Part shown: piece by piece, positions 16,898-23,604 of the stretch
How the letters are laid out: every line of letters begins with the position of its first letter
Numbering within the stretch: position 1 is the first letter of the stretch
Assembly (NCBI GenBank): GCA_002387735.1
Contig: DGKJ01000099.1
Span: forward strand, 1 to 26,204
DNA: 26,204 nt
Reading direction: 5' to 3'
Source: Bacteriovoracaceae bacterium UBA4573
Lineage (GTDB): Bacteria > Bdellovibrionota > UBA1018 > UBA923
Translations under genes and position numbers: made by a program
The notes under the pieces: generated by a model
Databases searched by the model: none
What the model was told of the DNA's origin: nothing
Seen by the model: the letters and a program-made list of their open reading frames with translations, nothing else

Positions 16898-16933
16898 CGA
16901 AGATCAAAACGCTTATGGCGCTTTGAAAACCTT

Positions 16934-17473
16934 TTAATGCGTCAACGTTGCTGGCGTACCGCTTGAAGTGTGTTCTTCAGGGGCGGTGGTCATTTTAACT
17001 GCTCTTGCAGACTTCGCAGTCTTGGTCTTGCGAACTACCTTTGGCGAAGCGCCGCGCCTGGCTCGAGCTTTAGGGGACTTAGGTGTGAATTTTTTTATCC
17101 CTTGATCGACTTCCTTTAGCAGCTTTTTTAGACCCTTATTTAGAGCATCTTGCTTCTTATTCATGGGAGCGTGTCGCACCTGATCAATTAATTGACCCGC
17201 GGTGCGTGCGGTCTTTTTAACTTCACCGAACGCTTCTTCAACCTTAGCGCCCACTGCCTTTTTCGCGGCTTTCACATCTTTCATTGTGCGGGTCGCTTGA
17301 TCGATTACCCACTGATCAATCAAATCTTTCGGAAACCGGACCAGCTTACCAAGCTTTAGAGCGGGCAATTCTCCTCGGCGCACTTTTTTGTAAATCGTGT
17401 CTGGCTTAATTTTAAGATATTTCGCCAACTCCTCTACAGTCATCAAAATGCTGGTCATATTTGGATGTCGCAT
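16934..17473 (-). CDS. MerR/excisionase-type HTH protein with histone-H1-like basic tail
   Basis: 179 residues, ATG 17473 with AAGGGAG 8 nt upstream. Residues 11-56 form an HTH_17 (excisionase/MerR-like) DNA-binding domain: MTVEELAKYLKIKPDTIYKK, then RRGELPALKLGKLVRFPKDLI. The middle (about 60-125) is helical and lysine/alanine-rich. Residues 129-170 are a very basic K/A/P/S tail (FTPKSPKARARRGASPKV) like histone H1 or the basic tails of some nucleoid proteins. No integrase, phage or conjugation gene lies nearby, so it is probably a chromosomal regulator or nucleoid-associated protein rather than a true excisionase. It sits downstream of tatC on the same strand but has its own promoter candidate and upstream repeat array. 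The target is unknown. Confidence 0.82.
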   Translation of the reverse strand: MRHPNMTSILMTVEELAKYLKIKPDTIYKKVRRGELPALKLGKLVRFPKDLIDQWVIDQATRTMKDVKAAKKAVGAKVEEAFGEVKKTARTAGQLIDQVRHAPMNKKQDALNKGLKKLLKEVDQGIKKFTPKSPKARARRGASPKVVRKTKTAKSARAVKMTTAPEEHTSSGTPATLTH

Positions 17474-17495
17474 GTGGTGAACTCCCTTAACTATA

Positions 17496-17524
17496 TTTAT
17501 ACCAATCGTTTTTTATGGGGGCAA
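17496..17524 (-). promoter_or_regulatory. Sigma-70-type promoter for the HTH gene
   Basis: On the minus strand, TTGCCC (17524-17519) and TATAAA (17501-17496) are separated by exactly 17 nt. They match 4 of 6 and 5 of 6 consensus positions. The -10 box lies about 23 nt before the HTH start codon, giving a short leader with the AAGGGAG ribosome site. Confidence 0.6.
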
Positions 17525-17530
17525 GCTTTT

Positions 17531-17577
17531 ATTAGTATTAATTAGTACTAATCAGTATCTAGTATGCTTGAGTATGG
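17531..17577. repeat. Five AGTA motifs in helical phase upstream of the HTH promoter
   Basis: AGTA occurs at 17534, 17544, 17554, 17561 and 17571, so the spacing is 10, 10, 7 and 10 bp. The best-defined unit is ATTAGTATTA/ATTAGTACTA, and a 12-bp palindrome ATTAGTACTAAT lies at 17541-17552. The array fills the space between the tatC stop codon and the -35 box of the HTH gene. It could be an operator array for a regulator that binds one helix face, possibly the HTH protein itself. Confidence 0.5.
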
Positions 17578-18300
17578 TTAGCTGGACCGAACCAACTTGG
17601 AGATTACGAAGATTGCTCCCTCGTACAAAACGTACAGTGGGGCCATCATTAACAGCATCGAAACAGCGTCGGGTGGCGCTACGAACGCCGCTACGATAGT
17701 AATAACGATCAAAGCGGTTCTTCGGTGTGCACGCATGGAAGACGGCGTTACAATTCCAAGCTTAGCGAACAACACCAATAAAACTGGCAATTCGAACGCC
17801 AGTCCAAAACCAAAGAGAATCTTGAGTACTAAAGAAATATAGCTTTCTAAGGTTAACCAGGCGACTTCGGCCGCAGTTCCGTAGGAAAGAAAATATTTAA
17901 CTCCTGCAGGAAAAAGCACGAAATAGGCAAATGCGGCACCCACCAAAAAAAAGAAACTCGCAGCGATCGCGAAGGGAAGGGCGTTTTTACGCTCTTTTTG
18001 AGTTAACCCTGGAGAAATAAATTTCCAAATAATCAAAAAATAGACTGGCGACAAAAAAAGCAAGGAAGCGTAGCCAGAAACCCGCAAGTGTACAAAAAAG
18101 TTCTCGAAAAGCCCGGTATAGTAGAGATGGCGCTTTCCCTCGGGTAGGTATTTGAACAAAGGTTCCCGCAACCAGTCGAGCAAATGATCGCTCAAAAAGT
18201 AAGCCGCTATGAACCCCGCAAAAAACACATAGAGGCATTGCACGACTTTGGCGCGCAATTCATCCATGTGATCCCAAAATGCCATTTGATTTTTCGCCAC
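17578..18300 (-). CDS. tatC: Sec-independent protein translocase TatC
   Basis: 240 residues with six membrane helices. Residues known to be functional in E. coli TatC are kept at nearly the same positions. These are E14 and R16 in the N-terminal MDELR, E103 in FISPGLTQKERK, E170 in FGLAFELPV and D211 in VAPPDAVS. TatC recognises twin-arginine signal peptides and forms the receptor complex with TatB for export of folded proteins across the inner membrane. The start is GTG 18300 (AGGG just upstream), with ATG 18285 as an alternative. No tatA or tatB lies in this window, so they must be elsewhere. It is divergent from the cyclophilin gene with only 40 nt between them. Confidence 0.95.
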   Translation of the reverse strand: MAKNQMAFWDHMDELRAKVVQCLYVFFAGFIAAYFLSDHLLDWLREPLFKYLPEGKRHLYYTGLFENFFVHLRVSGYASLLFLSPVYFLIIWKFISPGLTQKERKNALPFAIAASFFFLVGAAFAYFVLFPAGVKYFLSYGTAAEVAWLTLESYISLVLKILFGFGLAFELPVLLVLFAKLGIVTPSSMRAHRRTALIVITIVAAFVAPPDAVSMLLMMAPLYVLYEGAIFVISKLVRSS

Positions 18301-18340
18301 GATCCCTGCAATATTTCTAAAAAATCACAGGAGATCAACC

Positions 18341-19063
18341 GTGAAACAAAAAGCGCCACTTCTTATACTTGCACTCGTAATCGTTCTGGGCGGTGCCTGG
18401 TTCGGTTACCACAAGTTCGTAGTTAACCAAAACCAAGAGGCTTCTTCGGCGTCTTCCAGCACGGAAACACCTCCTGATACCACCGGGACGAGCTCTGGCG
18501 AGGCGCAACCCGCTGCCACTCTAACCGATAACACCGCGTCATCTGGGGGTTCTGTGACTCAAAACGCTTATGACCTTACACCGGATTCAAACGGTCTCAG
18601 CAAATCGACGGTTGTTCTAAAAACCTCGAAAGGTACCGTAAAGTTCAAACTTTATTCGAAAGACGCCCCGAATACCGTAAAACGATTCGCTGAGTTGATT
18701 CAGTCGAAGTTTTACAACGGCCTATCTTTTCACAGAGTTGTTCCGGGATTCGTGGTGCAAACAGGCGATCCAAAGAGCAAAAATAAGAATGACCCTACCG
18801 TAGGTACTGGTGGTAGCGGCCAAAAACTCAATGCTGAGATCAATGGTCGAAAACATGTAAGAGGAACCGTCGCCATGGCGCGCGCTCAGGACCTAAATAG
18901 CGCCGACAGCCAGTTTTATATTTCGCTAGGAACCTGGGCCCACCTCGACAACGCATATACCGTTATTGGACAAGTAGTGGATTCTGGCGAAAAAACGGGT
19001 GGTAAAGACGTGCTTGATCGCATTGTTCAGTGGGACGACTTGGTCGAAATTCACTTCGAATAA
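18341..19063 (+). CDS. Membrane-anchored or exported cyclophilin-type peptidyl-prolyl isomerase
   Basis: 240 residues, GTG start with AGGAGA 6-7 nt upstream. An N-terminal hydrophobic segment (about 6-22) has no clear cleavage or lipobox site, so it is probably a membrane anchor. A Ser/Thr/Pro-rich linker follows (32-88). The cyclophilin domain (about 89-240) has the catalytic FHR triad at 130-132 (R132), VVQTGDP, VAMARAQDLNSADSQFYI and the LDNAYTVIGQV loop. It should catalyse prolyl cis-trans isomerisation during folding in the periplasm. It is transcribed divergently from tatC, so its promoter must overlap the tatC coding region. The pairing of a Tat translocase with a periplasmic foldase is suggestive only. 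Confidence 0.92.
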   Translation: MKQKAPLLILALVIVLGGAWFGYHKFVVNQNQEASSASSSTETPPDTTGTSSGEAQPAATLTDNTASSGGSVTQNAYDLTPDSNGLSKSTVVLKTSKGTVKFKLYSKDAPNTVKRFAELIQSKFYNGLSFHRVVPGFVVQTGDPKSKNKNDPTVGTGGSGQKLNAEINGRKHVRGTVAMARAQDLNSADSQFYISLGTWAHLDNAYTVIGQVVDSGEKTGGKDVLDRIVQWDDLVEIHFE

Positions 19064-19073
19064 TACTGGTTTT

Positions 19074-19703
19074 TTACTGCTCGCTGCCAGGCTTTATGGC
19101 GGCGTTTGGAATGATGCCCGCTTCTTTCAAACTTTTTTCGGCTTTCTCACTGCGGGTTTTGAGCCACAATTCGTATATTCTAAGTATGTTTTGCGGGTCT
19201 TTGTTACCGGTCGATTCACTTACGTCCTGTAATACGTCGACAAATTTATGAAACCTTTTTCCGAGCTCGCTAAAAATGTGCTTCTTTGCACCCAAAGAGG
19301 GAATTTGCGCAAGGCTCGTATACGCACTTTTCCCCATGCCAATGTAATAATCAATGTCCACTACTTTACGATTTAAACTGTCCGAAAAGAACCCCGCAGT
19401 ATAAAGCGAAACGTCGCCCAATCGTCGCAAATGGGCATTTCTAAAGTCACCATCTTCCGCCGAAAGTGCTTTAGTTAACAAGACCGCCAAAACCTCTTCA
19501 CGAGGATTCCCTTTGTCGTCTTGCGCATAGAGATTTTCGGCAAACATGAATTGATAGAGGAGATTGACCAGATAAAACTCAATGTTCTGATCTACCGAAA
19601 GCCTTTGTTTTTCGAGAGCGGTCGCGATTTTATCTTTAAAAAACTCATTAGGTTCTTCGACTATACTGATCGCTACCGACTTTTTACGACCCGCTTGCAT
19701 CAC
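19074..19703 (-). CDS. Conserved-looking cytoplasmic protein, unknown function
   Basis: About 209 residues, mostly helical, with no signal peptide or membrane helix. Notable stretches are IEFYLVNLLYQFMFAENLY near 41-60, LRRLGDVSLYTAGFFSD (about 91-107) and DYYIGMGKSAYTSLA (about 117-131). It shows no catalytic motif that I recognise. The start is either GTG 19703 or the adjacent ATG 19700. AGAGG lies unusually close to both, so the start is not settled. It ends 10 nt from the convergent cyclophilin gene. Codon use and composition look like its neighbours, and the ORF is clean and long, so I believe it is real. A function cannot be proposed. Confidence 0.75.
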   Translation of the reverse strand: MMQAGRKKSVAISIVEEPNEFFKDKIATALEKQRLSVDQNIEFYLVNLLYQFMFAENLYAQDDKGNPREEVLAVLLTKALSAEDGDFRNAHLRRLGDVSLYTAGFFSDSLNRKVVDIDYYIGMGKSAYTSLAQIPSLGAKKHIFSELGKRFHKFVDVLQDVSESTGNKDPQNILRIYELWLKTRSEKAEKSLKEAGIIPNAAIKPGSEQ

Positions 19704-19820
19704 CTCTATTTTAGCAAATCTGGAACCGAGTCAAGCCCAGGGGCACAAACTGCCACCACAATGTTAAGTCGCCCTTTACCATGCAGAATAACCCATTGTT
19801 TTTATTAGACTTAAAAAACA

Positions 19821-19850
19821 TTGCGCGTAGCAACAATAACATACTAAAAT
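19821..19850 (+). promoter_or_regulatory. Possible promoter of the NC1-pilin cluster
   Basis: TTGCGC (19821-19826) and TAAAAT (19845-19850) are 18 nt apart. The -10 box matches 5 of 6, but the -35 box only 3 of 6. If used, it would give a leader of about 120 nt before the first prepilin gene. It lies in the 277-nt gap between divergent genes. Confidence 0.4.
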
Positions 19851-19862
19851 GATCGTATAAAC

Positions 19863-19960
19863 AGGACCGTGTCCTAGCTAGGGACAAGCATCAGACCAAA
19901 GTCGCTCGTGGGGTTACGTGTGACTTTTTGAGGGGCCCACTTGGTCAGACCGGCAGGTGG
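19863..19960 (+). other. Potentially structured leader RNA upstream of the first prepilin gene
   Basis: Several complementary segments are seen. AGGAC-CGT-GTCCT (19863-19875) is a hairpin whose right arm can instead pair with GGGAC at 19881-19885. AAAGTC (19898-19903) pairs with GACTTT (19922-19927). GACCAA (19894-19899) pairs with TTGGTC (19941-19946) and competes partly with that stem. CCAC (19937-19940) pairs with GTGG (19957-19960). No known riboswitch was recognised. Confidence 0.35.
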
Positions 19961-19980
19961 AACGTATTTGAGGGGGTTCT

Positions 19981-21690
19981 ATGAAACGTCAATTCCGGCA
20001 TAGCCGGGTTGCGTGCTTTGTAACCAGTGCTGCTAGAGTACTGGCTGGTGAAAAAAAGAGAAGTCAGAAAATTCTTGGATTTTCCATTATGGAAGCCCTA
20101 ATTGGTCTAGGGGCTCTCAGCATTGTTGCTTTAGGCGCCGCCGGAGTTTCTTTACTCATTCAAAAAAGTCAGCAACAAGAGATCGCTCAACAAACCTACA
20201 ACTCCCTTATCCGAAGATTAAGTTTCACCTTGAAGACCGGGGTGGCACTGCGTCGATCAGCAGACGTGATTCCCGGCAATATTCCGTATGACGCCTATCC
20301 ACCAAACGGCAATAAAATGCTTCTCGACTGCCTGCGCGACGACGGCGACCAGGAAATGGACACCTGCTTTCACTGGCCACCACCACCCTACTCGCGGCCG
20401 CTTGATGATCAGTACGACACTCGGAGATTTATATTGGTAGACCCTTTGGGAAACACCGTGCACCCCAACACAACTGCGTATTGGACTATGGACGGCAGAT
20501 TGTGCGACGGCCAAAACGGCAACCCGCCCTACGACCCCCTAAAACCCGAGACGTGCCCGTTCATCACTAACGTTCGTTTCGCAGCCTACTGCAACGCGGG
20601 GGACACGGCTGGTACGCGTTGTTCGATCGCTAGAGCTTTTAAGTTCTATTACACCGTCGAAATGACCACCGCGAAAATTTCAGGCGTGGCGCCATTACCA
20701 CGGTATGACTCTCTGATTAATGACCCAATTTATTATACGCTCGGTGAATTATTACGCATGTCGATCGCGCTTCCGAGCGATTGTGACTACGCAAATGGTT
20801 ATGCGATCACAGGTTTCAATGCCGACGGCACACTTCAGTGCGGCAAAGTGAGCGCCCAAGTCACCCCTCTTGCCATTCACTCGTTTACTAGCTCTCAACC
20901 ATCGTGCCAGTTTTCTGTTCGAAAGTCTGGAGCGACGTCAGACGTTACAATGGAATTTCCAAGCTTGTTACCACCAAGCCAAGGGTTTCATTACGTGAGT
21001 TTTGGCGGCGTGTGGATGGAACAAAACACCGGCACCGCCATGGACCTAGGAAAACCGGAGTCTTGTACCACAAACTACGACCCGGCTGCCTATTACTACT
21101 CGATCGGTACTGAGCACTTTCAAAACTCATACATGATTTCTCAGTGCAACGGATCGGGTAATTCTTCGAATCTTCAGTGTACGGCAAAAAACGACGGAAT
21201 GTTCTCGATGTGGCTAGCTGCCCTGAATACTTCTATTCCAAATGACAGCATGCTTCGCTCTGCCGGCATGATGGCGAACAACATGAGCCACTGTAATGTG
21301 TGCGAAATACCGGGCCCCCTGCTTGTGGTACATGATTTCAATGAAGTTCACAGCGACGTCGCACCTAATTGCCCTTCTGGGTGGGACAGACTTTATACCG
21401 GCCGAAGCCTAGGTGGCTTTTCGCTCGATGCAAACGACAACGATGCAGGGTATGCTGCCATGACTGACCTTTCCAGCCCGGGCAGCTGTGTGCGCCTTCC
21501 ATCGGGTTTTACTCATCACCGAACACCATTCATTGAATGTAAACATTTCAGTACGGGCAGTGGGGACAGCGAACGCATCGGCTGCTCCTACGACACGGGA
21601 TCAGACTATTCACTCTGGTTTACTCGTTCTGGCGGCCAAGCTTACCAGTGCTCTGTTTGTTACAAACCTGCGCAAATGATGGTGCAGTAG
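19981..21690 (+). CDS. Large prepilin-like protein with C-terminal collagen IV NC1-like tandem C4 domains (protein 1)
   Basis: 569 residues, ATG with GAGGGG upstream. A long basic leader ends at a prepilin peptidase site, G33|FSIME, with Glu at +5 (E38), followed by the hydrophobic helix 39-60. Region A (about 110-290) carries eight cysteines (117, 129, 175, 192, 204, 214, 268, 287), an Asp-rich loop DDGDQEMD and the motif CDYANGYAITGFNADGTLQC. The C-terminal ~270 residues form two similar halves with six cysteines each (309, 362, 389, 400, 438, 441; then 464, 503, 520, 535, 557, 560). Motifs match animal collagen IV NC1: xCxVCEIPGPLLVVHD at the join, CPSGWDRLYTGRS, SPGSC, PFIEC, YSLWF and a final CSVC. 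It should be exported and fixed to, or at the tip of, a type IV-like pilus or pseudopilus. First of three paralogues; no pilus assembly gene is nearby. Confidence 0.85.
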   Translation: MKRQFRHSRVACFVTSAARVLAGEKKRSQKILGFSIMEALIGLGALSIVALGAAGVSLLIQKSQQQEIAQQTYNSLIRRLSFTLKTGVALRRSADVIPGNIPYDAYPPNGNKMLLDCLRDDGDQEMDTCFHWPPPPYSRPLDDQYDTRRFILVDPLGNTVHPNTTAYWTMDGRLCDGQNGNPPYDPLKPETCPFITNVRFAAYCNAGDTAGTRCSIARAFKFYYTVEMTTAKISGVAPLPRYDSLINDPIYYTLGELLRMSIALPSDCDYANGYAITGFNADGTLQCGKVSAQVTPLAIHSFTSSQPSCQFSVRKSGATSDVTMEFPSLLPPSQGFHYVSFGGVWMEQNTGTAMDLGKPESCTTNYDPAAYYYSIGTEHFQNSYMISQCNGSGNSSNLQCTAKNDGMFSMWLAALNTSIPNDSMLRSAGMMANNMSHCNVCEIPGPLLVVHDFNEVHSDVAPNCPSGWDRLYTGRSLGGFSLDANDNDAGYAAMTDLSSPGSCVRLPSGFTHHRTPFIECKHFSTGSGDSERIGCSYDTGSDYSLWFTRSGGQAYQCSVCYKPAQMMVQ

Positions 21691-21724
21691 GGTGAAAAAG
21701 ATGAAGAACGTTGGGAGCAATATT

Positions 21725-23554
21725 ATGAGTAAGAATTTAACTCGATACAAAGGGTTCTCAACCCTTGAGCTGGTAATCAGCGCGGCAGTGGTTTCTGCGA
21801 TTGCACTTGGTGCAAGTTCGATTATTTCCGGTCTGGAAAAGGCCCAACGCAATGCTCAGGCTAAAAAAACCAGAATGGAGATCGTAAAATTTTTGGCTAA
21901 AAACCTGAGTGACCCGGCCGCGATTATGAATTCATCTGAAGCCACCACTAGCGATGGCAATACCAACCTTAAAAAGTGTCTTTACGACGATGGTGGCACT
22001 GCAGACGACTGTCACCAAGTGCCGCCAGGAATGACTCCAATCGGCGGTGGAGTAATTATTCAACCACCTCCAGGTGGCGGAGTCCTTCAGGGTGCGTTTA
22101 ATTTTTCAATTTTTCCAGCAGCCTACGGGCTTGCGATTGGTGGCACACCACCTCCCATCGGAGGCTCAGGCCCCATTGTGATTGATCCGGGCACGAATCC
22201 AACCGCCACTCCCTCACCCGCACCGACTCCGACTCCTACGCCTACACCGGTTCCGCTACCGGTCGCGCCTTATTTTTTTGAATTACGAGATAAACACAAT
22301 AATTTCGTACACAGCCCCGGATACATGTATTGGACGATCAATGGTGTGCCCTGTACTGGCACAAATGGTTACCCAGCCTACAATGCGCAGAGCTGTCCGA
22401 TTCGAAGTTCCGTTGGGGTCATTGCCGCTTGTAACGACAATATAAACACCACCGCTCGCTGCGAAATCGCAAAGAGTTTTAAATTTTACTATATTGTCGA
22501 GTCGAATTCAGCAACGGTCGGCAATACCAATACCATTACTCAATATAGTTCAAATGCATCTGATCCCGTGATCATGACAACAGAGTTTTTAAGAAAAACT
22601 GCAATCTACGTGTCGCAAAACTGCGACATGAACGCTGGCCAAATAGTCAGCGGAGTATCGGGCGGGGGCACCGTGACGTGTGCAAAGCCTCCTTTTCAAA
22701 AAACCTATATTGCACGCCACTCTCACAGTCGCTCAAGCCCAAATTGTACCTTCAACGTAAAACGTAGTGGTGCTACCACCACCGTACCCACGACTTTTCC
22801 ACAAATGTTTACGGACACCCGCTACAGTTATCTTGGTTCGTTCATGTCACCGGGAGTTGGAACAAAAATTGACCTTGGTAAGAGTGGCTCCTGTGCAAAA
22901 GTCGAGGCAGATTCAGATGATCGCTTCGCTCGAAATCAAATGACAGAATGCAGTTCAGATTTAAGCTGCACTGACCAAACTTGGGACGACTATACTCTCT
23001 GGTTGATCGCGGGGCGCGATGCTTTTAGCGGCAACAACGGATCATCTGCCTCTGTAACCGGTGTGCGACACAATGTAAGTAAATGCACTGAATGCGAAAT
23101 TCCAGGTCCCGTTTTAGTGCAACACTCAATGGCCAGTCACTACGCACCGGAATGCCCCACTGGCTACCATCGCCTTTGGACCGGTCTTAGTTTTGGAGCC
23201 CTTAGTGCCAAAGAAGAAACCGATCAAGCAGGTTATTCAGTACGGCAGGACCTCTCAAGCCCTGGCAGTTGTTTTGAGATGGGCGAAGCAGACGTTCGTC
23301 CCTCCCAGTTTTTAGAGTGCGATGCTGAATCAATCGTCTGCCGTTACCGAACAAACTATGATTACGCGATGTGGTTTTCGTCCATTAATGAAAACACCAA
23401 CGCCATTAGCTTTGATCGATGTTCGGTGTGTTACAAGGAACCAACTGTTACGCCACCGCTTAATTTGATCATCGTAGGTGTTATAGCAACGCCGACACCA
23501 ACGGCTGCGCCCATTGCTCCAATCGGGGGAAGCCTGATCTTAATGGGGCCGTAG
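21725..23554 (+). CDS. Large prepilin-like protein with NC1-like tandem C4 domains and Pro/Thr linker (protein 2)
   Basis: 609 residues from ATG 21725, preferred because GGGAG lies 7 nt upstream and the leader becomes a normal MSKNLTRYKG. GTG 21692 and ATG 21701 are alternatives. The cleavage site is G10|FSTLE with Glu at +5 (E15), then a hydrophobic helix. The eight region-A cysteines of protein 1 are kept in the same order, beginning with the CLYDDG...DDC loop. A Gly/Pro-rich insert and a TPTPTPTP linker (about 105-179) are unique to this paralogue. The C-terminal region again has twelve cysteines (341, 390, 409, 415, 454, 457; 477, 516, 532, 539, 566, 569), with RHS, CTECEIPGPVLVQHS, CPTGYHRLWTGLS, SPGSC and CSVC. 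After the last CSVC comes a hydrophobic Pro/Thr tail of about 40 residues. It starts 34 nt after protein 1, so the two are co-transcribed. Confidence 0.85.
   Translation: MSKNLTRYKGFSTLELVISAAVVSAIALGASSIISGLEKAQRNAQAKKTRMEIVKFLAKNLSDPAAIMNSSEATTSDGNTNLKKCLYDDGGTADDCHQVPPGMTPIGGGVIIQPPPGGGVLQGAFNFSIFPAAYGLAIGGTPPPIGGSGPIVIDPGTNPTATPSPAPTPTPTPTPVPLPVAPYFFELRDKHNNFVHSPGYMYWTINGVPCTGTNGYPAYNAQSCPIRSSVGVIAACNDNINTTARCEIAKSFKFYYIVESNSATVGNTNTITQYSSNASDPVIMTTEFLRKTAIYVSQNCDMNAGQIVSGVSGGGTVTCAKPPFQKTYIARHSHSRSSPNCTFNVKRSGATTTVPTTFPQMFTDTRYSYLGSFMSPGVGTKIDLGKSGSCAKVEADSDDRFARNQMTECSSDLSCTDQTWDDYTLWLIAGRDAFSGNNGSSASVTGVRHNVSKCTECEIPGPVLVQHSMASHYAPECPTGYHRLWTGLSFGALSAKEETDQAGYSVRQDLSSPGSCFEMGEADVRPSQFLECDAESIVCRYRTNYDYAMWFSSINENTNAISFDRCSVCYKEPTVTPPLNLIIVGVIATPTPTAAPIAPIGGSLILMGP
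22198..22260 (+). repeat. Pro/Thr codon repeat (flexible linker)
   Basis: Imperfect short tandem repeat of the type CCGACTCC/CCTACGCC within the protein 2 gene, encoding alternating Thr-Pro. It forms a linker between the N-terminal pilin part and the rest of region A. Such tracts can vary in length by replication slippage in multiples of six bases without breaking the frame. Confidence 0.7.
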
Positions 23555-23604
23555 TTGAATTTAGACTTTGGAAAGTAAGTAATAGAACGTTTGAGGAGTA
23601 AATT

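Noticed and set aside
16934..17473. Phage or integrative element marked by the excisionase-like gene
   Set aside because: No integrase, attachment repeats or tRNA target lie nearby, and the neighbours are housekeeping genes.
19030..19080. Terminator between the convergent cyclophilin and unknown genes
   Set aside because: A T6 run exists, but the only upstream hairpin (TCGAA/TTCGA, 5 bp) is weak and ends too far from the T-run.
19863..19960. Cyclic di-GMP or other known riboswitch in the pilin leader
   Set aside because: The conserved sequence blocks of the GEMM-type cyclic di-GMP class are not present, so only general structure is reported.
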